From: CBFHMJ01 sp965656875
GTDB taxonomy: Bacteria; Pseudomonadota; Gammaproteobacteria; Enterobacterales; Alteromonadaceae
Assembly (NCBI GenBank): GCA_965656875.1
Contig: CBFHMJ010000027.1
Location: 62,001 to 126,000 of the forward strand
DNA length: 64,000 nt
Direction: 5' to 3'
Under the pieces are notes generated by a model. That model was not told the origin of the DNA and did no database searches. It saw only the letters and a program-made list of their open reading frames with translations. Below are positions 8,396 to 16,737 of this stretch, one piece after another. A program made the position numbers and the translations under genes. Every line of letters starts with the position of its first letter. Within the stretch, counting starts at the first letter, position 1.

Positions 8396-9604
8396 TTAAT
8401 ACAGCGCTTCAACAATCGTTGCGATGCCCATGCCGCCGCCAACACATAGCGTGACCAGGCCGTACTTTTGTTTTCTGGCGCGAAGTTCGTCAACCACAGT
8501 AGCAACCAGCATTGCGCCCGTTGCACCCAGAGGATGTCCCATCGCAATCGAACCACCATTCACATTAATTTTTTCCATTGGCACATTCAGTTCACACTGG
8601 AACCGCAACACCACCGACGCAAAAGCTTCGTTAACTTCATATAAATCGATATCATCAGCGGTTAACCCAGCCAGCGACAGCGCTTTTTTCGCCGCAGGTG
8701 CTGGCCCGGTTAACATGATGGTTGGGTCTGTGCCGACAACCGCACTGGCAACAACTCGCGCTTTTGCGGTTAATCCGTATTTTTGTCCCATCGCTTCAGA
8801 ACCGACTAATACCAAAGCTGCGCCATCAACAATGCCAGAAGAATTAGCAGCGGTATGGACATGATCAATCGATTCAACGTGGGGGTAACGTTCTTTCGCG
8901 ACTGAATCAAATGCCATTTCGCCCATTTTCTGGAACGATGGTTTTAAGCCCGCCAGTGTCTCTACCGTACTATTCGAGCGAACGGTTTCATCATGATCAA
9001 GAATAGCCAGACCGTTTTGATCGACCACTGGTACAACTGAGTCTGCAAACGCATTACGCGCCCACGCTGCTGCTGCGTTCTGGTGAGAACGAACGGCGAA
9101 CGCATCTACGTCATCACGGCTAAACCCTTCAATCGTGGCAATCAGGTCTGCACCAACACCCTGTGGCATAAATCCGGTAGCAAAATTAGTTTGCGGGTCC
9201 ATCGCCCACGGGCCGCCATCACTCAACATTGCTACTCGCGACATCGATTCCACACCGCCAGCAACCACCAGATTTTCCCAACCAGACCGAACTTTCATCG
9301 CGGCCATGTTGACCGCTTCGGCACCAGACGCACAAAAACGATTCAAGGTTACACCTGCAACGTCGTCGTCCCAGCCAGCGGCCAGAGCCGCAGTTTTGGC
9401 AATACAGCCACCGTGATCACCAATCTGTGTCACACAGCCGACGAGGATGTCATCCACATCAGCGGTATTAAACGCATTTCGTTCGGTCAGGCTGTTAAGT
9501 AAATTGGCAAGTAAGGTGACAGGTTTAACTTCATGGAGAGAACCGTTAGCTTTACCTCGTCCACGAGGTGTTCGCACGGTGTCATAGATATATGCTTCAG
9601 GCAT
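8396..9604 (-). CDS. Acetyl-CoA C-acyltransferase (thiolase), first gene of beta-oxidation operon
   Basis: About 402 residues with all thiolase landmarks: nucleophilic Cys near residue 91 in LNRFCASGAEAVN, the HPLGATGA loop with the active His, and the C-terminal CVGGGMG loop with the second Cys. It cleaves 3-ketoacyl-CoA with CoA to acetyl-CoA (or propionyl-CoA from 2-methyl substrates) and a shortened acyl-CoA. Of the possible starts I use the ATG at 9604; a second ATG immediately before it and a GTG further upstream are equally in frame and the ribosome site is weak. It is the promoter-proximal gene of the operon and is divergent from the TonB receptor, with a Fur-like sequence close to its start. 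Confidence 0.94.
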   Translation of the reverse strand: MPEAYIYDTVRTPRGRGKANGSLHEVKPVTLLANLLNSLTERNAFNTADVDDILVGCVTQIGDHGGCIAKTAALAAGWDDDVAGVTLNRFCASGAEAVNMAAMKVRSGWENLVVAGGVESMSRVAMLSDGGPWAMDPQTNFATGFMPQGVGADLIATIEGFSRDDVDAFAVRSHQNAAAAWARNAFADSVVPVVDQNGLAILDHDETVRSNSTVETLAGLKPSFQKMGEMAFDSVAKERYPHVESIDHVHTAANSSGIVDGAALVLVGSEAMGQKYGLTAKARVVASAVVGTDPTIMLTGPAPAAKKALSLAGLTADDIDLYEVNEAFASVVLRFQCELNVPMEKINVNGGSIAMGHPLGATGAMLVATVVDELRARKQKYGLVTLCVGGGMGIATIVEALY

Positions 9605-9632
9605 CATAATAAGATTCACTTTTTAACATCAT

Positions 9633-9651
9633 GATAATGAATCTGATTGTA
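9633..9651. promoter_or_regulatory. Possible Fur-box-like site
   Basis: GATAATGAATCTGATTGTA matches 13 of 19 positions of the Fur consensus GATAATGATAATCATTATC, with the left half (GATAATGA) perfect. It is about 30 bp upstream of the thiolase ATG and about 380 bp from the TonB receptor start, so it is poorly placed for the receptor. A chance match in AT-rich DNA is quite possible. Confidence 0.22.
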
Positions 9652-9986
9652 GAGCTGCCGTTCACCGGGGTGAATGATAAAAATTGCCAGCTTTGTTGAC
9701 ATAATTTGTCAGGTAAGTATCAATTCCCTACTCGTCATAATGTTACTTTTTTGTTATCAATAAGAATCAATTTATCTTGCTAGCTCGCATTGATCGTCAC
9801 CTGGACAAGGGATAACGTCAGCATTTACCCACAGTGATCGCCCTCAATCCCTATAGCAACAATAGATTAGAGTTTAATTAAACTTCCCTAATGTACCTTA
9901 ATTAAATATAGCCTGTTGTTTTTAAACCAACTTTTATCACCATAAAATTTGAAGGTGCGGCAATTTGTCTCATTTCCATTATTGTC

Positions 9987-10022
9987 TATTCGCGTATTGT
10001 CTCGGCCATTAATGCGCGAATA
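9987..10022 (+). promoter_or_regulatory. Leader hairpin abutting TonB receptor ribosome site
   Basis: TATTCGCG (9987-9994) and CGCGAATA (10015-10022) are perfect inverted repeats with a 20-nt loop. The right arm ends immediately before the Shine-Dalgarno sequence AAGGGAAAAG of the receptor gene. In the mRNA this would place a GC-capped stem against the ribosome site, which could modulate translation; it could equally be a protein operator. Function is inferred from position only. Confidence 0.35.
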
Positions 10023-10033
10023 AGGGAAAAGAA

Positions 10034-12364
10034 ATGAATGTTTTACACACGGGTTGGTTAAAGCAGGCTATTACAGGAATGGCGTTAACATTACCATTAA
10101 CCTGGTCCAGCTTTACCTTTGCTGAAGAAGAAAGACCACAAGAAGAAGATATCGAAAAAATCACCGTTTATTCGGAACGATTATTCCGCGACACCCAACG
10201 TGTCAGCCCCACCCGCACCGTTACGGCAGAAGATTTGGACGCCGTTAGTTTTATCACGTCAGAAGACGCCATAGCACATCAGCCTTCAATCGTGGTTCGT
10301 CGTCGCTTCATTGGCGATCCCAATGGTGTGATTGGTATTCGTGGTAGTAACCCGTTCCAGGGATCTCGCTCTATGGTGTTTGTTGATGGTATGCCCCTGC
10401 ACTATCACTTACAAACGCGCTGGTCCGGTTCGCCGCGCTGGTCACTGGTTGCACCGGGTGAAATCGAACAGGTTGATATTGTATACGGCCCGTTTTCTGC
10501 TGAATACAGCGGGAATGCCATGGGCGGTGTGGTCAACATTAAATCCAAAGCCATTGAATCCCGTGAAGTCGTGATTCAAACCAGTTTGTTCTCGCAGGAT
10601 TACGACACCCCAGGCCGCAGCGACACCTATAACGGCGGTAAGTTTTTCGCTTCATTTGCTGATAACTTCGATGGTTTATCGGTTTACGCGGCTTATAACC
10701 ACCTGCAAAACGACAGCCAACCGATGTCATTTTATGAATCCCCCGTCAGTGAAAGTGAAGATGGCACCGCTGTGGCCGGAGCGGTTAAAGGCATTGATGA
10801 AAAAGCGCGTCAGGTTGCTTACTACGGTGATTCCGGCGCAGAAGAAGCCACCACAGATTTATTAACCCTGAAACTTGGTTATGAATGGGACGACTTCCAG
10901 GCGCGGGCGAATATCGCATGGGAACAACGAGACCGGGAAGAATCCGATCGCCGTAATTATCTAACCGATGCAAACGGTAATCCGCTGTGGAATGGCACGG
11001 CCAATATAGACGGTGAAAAATTCAGTGTACGAGGCAGCAACTTTCAACATCGTTATCAGGACAGAGACAGTTTACTGATTGGTTTAGGACTTAGTGGCCT
11101 GTTAGCCGATGGCGACTGGGCGTTTGACAGTTTCTATAGTTATTTCGACATCGTAAAAGATGAAGAAGTCAGAACCGCCCGAAACCCACTGGACCCGGAC
11201 TACCAGGCTCAAAATGGAGCCTTTCGCGGACGATTGACTGAATACGACGATACCGGCTGGCAAATTTTTGATCTAAAAGTTGGCACCGAAAAGCTGGCCG
11301 GCGATGAAAACCAGCGTTTATCGGTTGGTTTCCACTGGGATAGTTATGAACTCAACATTATCGCCGACGATTATAACGCGATAACGCATCAACGCGCTGC
11401 CGATGAGCTGGACGGCGATCTGACCACGGGTCGCGGTGACAGCGGCGGTGAATCATCAACCTTTGCACTGTTTTTACAATATGGCTATGCCCTGTCTGAG
11501 CAATGGGATGTCGCGCTTGGTTTACGATATGAAGACTGGGAAGCAACGGACGGTTACGCCGGAGGCACTGACGTACAAGACCGGGATGACACCGGCTGGT
11601 CACCAAAATTCTCACTGGGATATTTCCCCGCTGATAACCTCAGCATTCGTTACTCCATTGCGAAAGCCTTGCGTTTCCCAATCGTTGAAGAACTGTATCG
11701 CAATGACGGCGCGACCAGCGACGGATCTGTGTTTATCTCTGACCCAAGCCTGAAACCAGAAGACGGTATTTTCCAGAATCTTGGCTTAGAGTTTCAAACT
11801 GGCGATCACCAGCTTAACGTCAACGTGTTCTATGACGTCATCGACGATGTGATTTTTAATCAATCCACCCGCACTGACATTTCCACCGTAACCACCAGTT
11901 TACCGACGGAAGAAGTCACGACCAAAGGTGCAGAATTTATCTGGCGTAAAGCGAACTTCCTGGTGAATGACCTGACGCTGAACTTCAACGTCACTTACAA
12001 CGACACCGAAATCACCGAAAACGTGTTGAACCCGGACATCGTGGGTAATGATTTCCCGCGTATTCCAGAATGGCGAGCCAACATGGTCGCGCATTATCAA
12101 CTGTCAGACGACTGGGACGTTGCAGCAAATATTCGTTACGCCAGTAACAGCTATGGTCAGCTCGATAATTCAGACACAGTAAGTAATGTATTTGGCGCTC
12201 AGGATGATTACCTGTTCGTCGGCGCAAAAGCGAATTATTACTACAGCGAGAATCTCAAGTTCAGCATCGGCATGGATAACATCACCGACGATGAAGCGTA
12301 TGTCTTCCATCCGTGGCCTGGCCGCACCGTTTACCTGGAAGCCCAATATCGATTTGGTGAATAA
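10034..12364 (+). CDS. TonB-dependent outer-membrane receptor
   Basis: 776 residues. A signal peptide (basic start, hydrophobic core GMALTLPLTWSSFTFA, cleavage near residue 30) is followed by an acidic stretch and a likely TonB box EKITVYSERL. A plug domain follows (about 50-170; IGIRGSNPFQGSRSMVFVDG, then IEQVDIVYGPFSAEYSGNAMGG) and a 22-strand-type barrel rich in alternating aromatic strands, ending VYLEAQYRFGE; the extreme C-terminal residue is not the usual Phe. It uses proton-motive force via TonB to import a large ligand. The PepSY membrane protein gene downstream suggests a ferric chelate or siderophore, but the substrate cannot be read from sequence. The start is supported by AAGGGAAAAG. 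Confidence 0.93.
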   Translation: MNVLHTGWLKQAITGMALTLPLTWSSFTFAEEERPQEEDIEKITVYSERLFRDTQRVSPTRTVTAEDLDAVSFITSEDAIAHQPSIVVRRRFIGDPNGVIGIRGSNPFQGSRSMVFVDGMPLHYHLQTRWSGSPRWSLVAPGEIEQVDIVYGPFSAEYSGNAMGGVVNIKSKAIESREVVIQTSLFSQDYDTPGRSDTYNGGKFFASFADNFDGLSVYAAYNHLQNDSQPMSFYESPVSESEDGTAVAGAVKGIDEKARQVAYYGDSGAEEATTDLLTLKLGYEWDDFQARANIAWEQRDREESDRRNYLTDANGNPLWNGTANIDGEKFSVRGSNFQHRYQDRDSLLIGLGLSGLLADGDWAFDSFYSYFDIVKDEEVRTARNPLDPDYQAQNGAFRGRLTEYDDTGWQIFDLKVGTEKLAGDENQRLSVGFHWDSYELNIIADDYNAITHQRAADELDGDLTTGRGDSGGESSTFALFLQYGYALSEQWDVALGLRYEDWEATDGYAGGTDVQDRDDTGWSPKFSLGYFPADNLSIRYSIAKALRFPIVEELYRNDGATSDGSVFISDPSLKPEDGIFQNLGLEFQTGDHQLNVNVFYDVIDDVIFNQSTRTDISTVTTSLPTEEVTTKGAEFIWRKANFLVNDLTLNFNVTYNDTEITENVLNPDIVGNDFPRIPEWRANMVAHYQLSDDWDVAANIRYASNSYGQLDNSDTVSNVFGAQDDYLFVGAKANYYYSENLKFSIGMDNITDDEAYVFHPWPGRTVYLEAQYRFGE

Positions 12365-12392
12365 ATCCAGCGTAAATAAAAAGAATCGTCTT

Positions 12393-12441
12393 GGCGCGAG
12401 GCGTTTATCAGGCCCCCTCGAACTGATAAACGTCCCGCGCT
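12393..12441. terminator. Long GC-rich hairpin after TonB receptor gene
   Basis: The arms at 12393-12411 and 12423-12441 are 19 nt long and pair except for three positions, around an 11-nt loop; the core CGTTTATCAG/CTGATAAACG is perfect. No T-run follows, so it may be a factor-dependent terminator, an mRNA-stabilising stem or a REP-like unit rather than a simple intrinsic terminator. It lies between the receptor and PepSY genes and could lower expression of the latter. Confidence 0.5.
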
Positions 12442-12553
12442 AACACGATACTGATACCTTTCCCGGACAAACTATGCATTCGGACAAAGTACTTATTCAA
12501 GCAAAGGACTCATGCAGACAAAGCAAACACGCTGAGACGACAAAGGTGCATCA

Positions 12554-14047
12554 ATGACAACAACAACCGATACAAAACGACTACAGAATCAGTATCGACG
12601 ACTGTGGCGCTGGCATTTCTTCGCCGGACTCATGGTCGCCCCCTTCGCTATTTTACTGGCGATCACCGGCGCTATTTATTTATTCAAGCCTCAGGTTAAT
12701 CAGGTAATTGAACAATCAATAAACGCACAATATAAAAATGTGGACATAATTTCAGAACTCACAATCAGCGAAGATTCTATCCAACGGGAAAAACTACCCG
12801 CCGATAAGCTGGTCGATGATTTACTGGCCGATTACCCCGGCGCGACGTTCAAGCGTTTCACTGTTGCTAAAGATATGGACATAACGGTTGAAATTGAACT
12901 CTTGTTCGATACCGGCGTAGTACAAAACGGTAAACCCGTTAAAGAAGCCCGAGTATTCTGGGTCGATCAGACCACCAGTGAAGTCTTGCATCAACAAACC
13001 AAAGACAGCCAGATCATGAACTTCACCAAAGATATTCACGGCGAACTGCTGTTAGGTGATGGCGGCAGCTATGTCGTGGAGTTTATGGCGAGCTGGATGA
13101 TTATCTTACTGTTTACCGGATTCTTTCTCTGGTGGCCTAAACTAACTCAGGACAGTCGCGGCAAAGCCTCTGCGCTGGCTTCGTTATTTGTGCCATCGTT
13201 CAATACCACCAATAAACGAGAATGGTTTAAGCGATTGCATGGCACCATTGGCGCATGGGCCGCACTGTTTATTCTGTTGTTTTTAGTCACCGGCCTACCC
13301 TGGACACAACTTTGGGGCGCGGGATTTAACAAAACGCTGGCGTTATTTGACGTAAAAAGCCCCGGCCAGGAATGGTTTGTCACGTTGAAAAGTTCGCAAC
13401 CCAATGATGACAACATTAACCAGGCAAAAACTGACGGTATTTCACTGTGGGACCAGGGCAACAGTACTGCGAACGATCAGACACATCTCCAGTCTACCGC
13501 AACGGCCAGCGACCAGCGTTTTACTTTGCAAGACGTGTTAAACCGCATCTCATCAGAGCAGTTCGAGCATCCGATTGAAATTCAGCCACCCAGAGGAGAA
13601 ATGGGCGTCTGGACAGTAAGGTCGATGACCCAATATCGCCCGCACCGTGAAACCGTGCATTTTGATCGCTTTACAGGCGACGAAGTAATGCGAATTCGGT
13701 TTGAAGACCATCCAACCATCAAACAAATCACCAGTTACGGTATCGCGTTACATGAAGGTGCGCTGTTTGGCCCATTAAATCAGGCATTAGGTGTATTGAT
13801 TGCCCTGACGATTATTATGATAAGTATCAGTGGTTTAGTGATGTGGTGGAAGCGAAAACCTCAAGGCCAGTTACTAGCAGCACCGGCATCGGTAACCGTA
13901 GCGCTGTCTGGCTGGATGAAAGTCGTGATGCTGGTGTTAATCGCCTTTTTACCAATGGTCGCGATTAGCGTTGTTTTCCTGCTACTACTGGATGGCGTTT
14001 TATCCCTGATTAATCGTCAGTCTAACCGCGTGGATTCTGCGGTATAG
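12554..14047 (+). CDS. PepSY-associated transmembrane protein (PiuB-like)
   Basis: 497 residues with membrane segments at about 16-38 (WRWHFFAGLMVAPFAILLA), 175-195 (MIILLFTGFFLWWP), 225-250 (LHGTIGAWAALFILLFLVTG), 410-435 (ALTIIMISISGLVMWW) and 455-485. Periplasmic loops lie between them, including the PepSY-like stretch around 85-165. The RLWRWHFFAG opening and the WWP/WWKRKP ends of helices are typical of the PiuB/PepSY_TM family, found beside TonB receptors and implicated in reduction or release of iron from chelates at the inner membrane. It follows the receptor by 189 bp. Family role is general knowledge; the reaction here is inference. Confidence 0.85.
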   Translation: MTTTTDTKRLQNQYRRLWRWHFFAGLMVAPFAILLAITGAIYLFKPQVNQVIEQSINAQYKNVDIISELTISEDSIQREKLPADKLVDDLLADYPGATFKRFTVAKDMDITVEIELLFDTGVVQNGKPVKEARVFWVDQTTSEVLHQQTKDSQIMNFTKDIHGELLLGDGGSYVVEFMASWMIILLFTGFFLWWPKLTQDSRGKASALASLFVPSFNTTNKREWFKRLHGTIGAWAALFILLFLVTGLPWTQLWGAGFNKTLALFDVKSPGQEWFVTLKSSQPNDDNINQAKTDGISLWDQGNSTANDQTHLQSTATASDQRFTLQDVLNRISSEQFEHPIEIQPPRGEMGVWTVRSMTQYRPHRETVHFDRFTGDEVMRIRFEDHPTIKQITSYGIALHEGALFGPLNQALGVLIALTIIMISISGLVMWWKRKPQGQLLAAPASVTVALSGWMKVVMLVLIAFLPMVAISVVFLLLLDGVLSLINRQSNRVDSAV

Positions 14048-14067
14048 CTTTAACCTGTTACATGCAC

Positions 14068-15111
14068 TTACCCCAGGGAATTGCCCGTGCGGATATCGGC
14101 GGGTGATTTCCCTGTCCACTTCTTAAAAGCGCGGGAGAATGCTGATGATTCGGAGAAACCGAGTTGAGTAGCAATTTCGGCCAGTGAATAATGGGTCACG
14201 CGTAACAATTTAATCGCTTTATTCCGGCGATAATTATCTTTTAGTTCCATCAAACTCGTCCCTTCCTTCTTTAAATAGCGGCTGAGCGATGTCACGGACA
14301 TATTCAGGTATTCAGCGACGGTTTGCGCGTTAATTTGTTCAGGGCTGTCTAACTCACTGAAATAGCGTTGTATTTTTCCAGTTAAGCTTTCATCTTTGTG
14401 GTAACGCGTAATCAAACAACCGGGGGCATCGACAAGAAAATGATGTAATTCTTCCACCGAACGAGTGATCGGTTGCTCTAAATAGCGGGCTGGGAATACC
14501 AGTGCGTTTTCTTCGCCGTTAAAGGCCACTGGTGCAGAGAAAATATTGCTGTATTCGCGTTCATCGGCAAACGCCGGAAAGGAAAATTCGACCCGGTTAA
14601 GGTGAATCGACTGATCGATCAGCCAGGCGTACCAACGGCTTAAGGTGACAAAGGTTGAGGTGTAAAAATAGTCGGTGTAATCCGGCAGCTGGCCCGGTGT
14701 TCCATCGGCTTGTGTCGGGGTTTTCAAGTTAAAACTAAGTCGGGCTTCATCACCCGCATGTGAGAGTCGAACATCAAATTCATCCGAAAGAATTTTAAAA
14801 AAATCGCAGCTCCGTATCATCGCCCGCCGTAAATTACTGCTGGTAATCACGGCGTGGCACAATAAGCGAAAAGTGCCGGTTCGTAGCGGTTTTTGCATAA
14901 CACCGGCGCTTTCATCGTTTAGCGTCGTCCAGACCCGAGCGCCGAGTTCTGCCAGTTTTGCCGCATCAAACCAGGCCTGTTGTTGTGGGTGGCCAGGTTG
15001 TAATACCTCGACCGGAATCGCCAGTTGTTGCAATAAACGACGAGCCTCTGCCGGTTGTGCCAGCAGCGCACCGAGTTGTCGTTGAAAGAATATACCGGAG
15101 ATTTTTATCAT
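14068..15111 (-). CDS. AraC-family transcriptional regulator
   Basis: 347 residues. Residues 1-200 form the N-terminal ligand or sensor region seen in the OruR/ArgR-type AraC regulators of about 340 residues. The C-terminal 85 residues are the double helix-turn-helix: first HTH around TVAEYLNMSVTSLSRYLKKE, second around LAEIATQLGFSESSAFSRAF, ending WTGKSPADIR. It is convergent with the PepSY gene (21 bp gap) and starts 2 bp after the stop of the transglutaminase-like gene, so those two are one transcription unit. The target is unknown; candidates are its own operon or the divergent AhpD-like gene. Confidence 0.92.
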   Translation of the reverse strand: MIKISGIFFQRQLGALLAQPAEARRLLQQLAIPVEVLQPGHPQQQAWFDAAKLAELGARVWTTLNDESAGVMQKPLRTGTFRLLCHAVITSSNLRRAMIRSCDFFKILSDEFDVRLSHAGDEARLSFNLKTPTQADGTPGQLPDYTDYFYTSTFVTLSRWYAWLIDQSIHLNRVEFSFPAFADEREYSNIFSAPVAFNGEENALVFPARYLEQPITRSVEELHHFLVDAPGCLITRYHKDESLTGKIQRYFSELDSPEQINAQTVAEYLNMSVTSLSRYLKKEGTSLMELKDNYRRNKAIKLLRVTHYSLAEIATQLGFSESSAFSRAFKKWTGKSPADIRTGNSLG

Positions 15112-15113
15112 GA

Positions 15114-15809
15114 TTAATCGAGATCCTGTTCCAGCGAGTCGGTTTCGCTCAGGTGCTGGCCTTGTTTCATGGTTGCCATGATTGTGGGATAACGGGATTC
15201 GAGTTCTGCCATGATTTTTTCGACCGGCATCTCGTCAAATGTGCCGTGGTCTTTCAGGTATTCCATATGAGCGCGGCCATCCCGGGTGGCGGGTTGCAAA
15301 ATGGCGTCGTTTACGCCGTCGAATGGTAAGGAATCGACATTAAATTTTCGACACAAGGCTTTGTTAAAGGTGGGTGTACATTTTACCCAACGGCCCTGTA
15401 ACTGAATGTCGGCGTAGCCGTGCATGGCAAAATAATCGGTGCCAAGCCATTCCAGCAAGTTGTCGCTGGCAAGGTGATTACGCACATCCGCGAGGCCAAG
15501 CCGGGCGGGAATGCCGAGGCCACGGCACACGGCAACCATTAAGGCCGCTTTAGGAATGCAATAGCCCTGCCCGTGCAGCAAACAATATTCAGCGGTGAGT
15601 GCCGGAATGCCATCAGTAACGGTATAGGGGTTGTAACGGATGTTATCGCGAATGCGGTAATAAGCGTCAATCGCCTGTTCGGTGGGTGTTTCACCGTTAA
15701 TATCGGCGATCAGCTGTTGAATAGTTGGGTGATTAAAATTAAAAAACGGCGTGGCCTGTAGCGTCGCGTCTGGGGTTGTTTCAGGCAGTGTTGAAGATGA
15801 GTAAGCCAT
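15114..15809 (-). CDS. Transglutaminase-like cysteine protease-fold protein
   Basis: The start is taken as the ATG at 15809 (MAYSSSTLPE); the frame extends upstream only to a TTG. In the 231-residue product, Cys84 (HGQGYCIPKAALMVAVCR) and His130 (YFAMHGYADIQL) mark a transglutaminase/peptidase core. The third catalytic position, usually Asp in 'W..vDpt', reads WVKCTPTFNK, so a Thr stands where Asp is expected, as in a subgroup of bacterial transglutaminase-like proteins. There is no signal peptide, so it is likely cytoplasmic. Translationally linked to the AraC regulator gene 2 bp downstream. The reaction is unknown. Confidence 0.85.
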   Translation of the reverse strand: MAYSSSTLPETTPDATLQATPFFNFNHPTIQQLIADINGETPTEQAIDAYYRIRDNIRYNPYTVTDGIPALTAEYCLLHGQGYCIPKAALMVAVCRGLGIPARLGLADVRNHLASDNLLEWLGTDYFAMHGYADIQLQGRWVKCTPTFNKALCRKFNVDSLPFDGVNDAILQPATRDGRAHMEYLKDHGTFDEMPVEKIMAELESRYPTIMATMKQGQHLSETDSLEQDLD

Positions 15810-16021
15810 AATTCGAAACAAAAAATCCGTGAATCAATGTCAATAACAGGGGGCTATTATGCCCGAGTGATGACTGGCTGCCAAATGACTGCAAAATTGT
15901 GTTTACAGTGTTAACCCACGCTACCAATGGCATTCACAGCATTTCAAAGGCTTTTAATTGCAACGGGTTATAAAGCTGTTTAGGATGCTGTCACATTCTT
16001 ATAAGTATAAAGGGAGACAAC

Positions 16022-16612
16022 ATGCCTTTAGTAACCCCATTATCAACGGATCACTCTGATGAAGTGATGGAACTGGCAAAATTTTTCAATGAAACATTGG
16101 GTTTTCCACCCAACAGCGTGCTGACGATGCAGCGTCGCCCTGAAATTGCCAAGGCATTTATCAATTTAAATAAAGCGGTGATGCAGAACGATGGCCGTGT
16201 CACCAGCGAACAAAAACGATTAATCGGTTACCTGACCAGCGCAAACACTGGCTGTAACTATTGTCAGGCTCATACCATTCTGGCGGCTGAACGCTACGGC
16301 GGCTCGCAAGATCGGTTAAATAAAATCTGGGAATTCCGGGAGAGCGACCTGTTCACCGACGCCGAAAAAGCGGCGTTTGAATTCGCCCTCGCCGCCTCTG
16401 CGGTACCCAATGCGGTGAATGAAGAGATATCAGCGGCATTGCATCAACACTGGGACGACGGCGAAATCGTGGAAATCCTGGGGGTTATTTCATTATTCGG
16501 CTACCTGAACCGCTGGAACGACAGCATGGGTACTACGATGGAAGATGGCGCGGTGGGCGCTGGCGATAAACACCTGACACACACCGAATGGTCTGTGGGA
16601 AAACATGTGTAA
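16022..16612 (+). CDS. Carboxymuconolactone decarboxylase / AhpD-like protein
   Basis: 196 residues, all helical in appearance. The AhpD-type redox centre is Cys78-x-x-Cys81-x-x-His84 (TGCNYCQAHT) followed by AAERYGG, with the upstream Glu/Lys-rich helix (SEQKRLIGYLTSA) of the CMD fold. Members with this motif act as alkylhydroperoxidases or disulphide reductases in oxidant defence; some are still uncharacterised. It is divergent from the transglutaminase/AraC operon across about 210 bp and has a good ribosome site (AAAGGGAGACAAC). It appears to be monocistronic. Confidence 0.88.
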   Translation: MPLVTPLSTDHSDEVMELAKFFNETLGFPPNSVLTMQRRPEIAKAFINLNKAVMQNDGRVTSEQKRLIGYLTSANTGCNYCQAHTILAAERYGGSQDRLNKIWEFRESDLFTDAEKAAFEFALAASAVPNAVNEEISAALHQHWDDGEIVEILGVISLFGYLNRWNDSMGTTMEDGAVGAGDKHLTHTEWSVGKHV

Positions 16613-16693
16613 TTAACACGGATTTTAGGCTGTTGGCCTGATGTAGTTCAGCGCCGGTATTTAAACAAATACAAGACAGCGATAAAACCAATA

Positions 16694-16730
16694 AAAGCGA
16701 CTGCAATCGAGAGATTGGGTCGCTTTTTTT
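16694..16730 (+). terminator. Intrinsic terminator after AhpD-like gene
   Basis: AAAGCGAC (16694-16701) pairs with GTCGCTTT (16719-16726), followed by more T. Its flanks resemble those of the terminator at 19992-20029 (see findings). The next gene begins only 8 bp after the T-run. Confidence 0.8.
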
Positions 16731-16737
16731 ATGGCGG

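Larger units (their letters stand above)
9605..10033. other. Intergenic region between divergent thiolase operon and TonB receptor
   Basis: 429 bp without a gene. It is AT-rich and should hold both promoters. It contains a degenerate Fur-like site (9633-9651) and an 8-bp perfect inverted repeat (9987-9994 with 10015-10022) directly before the receptor's ribosome site. I see no other structure that I can support. Confidence 0.6.

Noticed and set aside
8424..8864. Plus-strand 146-residue frame
   Set aside because: It is antisense to the thiolase C-terminal motifs; Pro/Ser/Ala composition is typical of a shadow frame.
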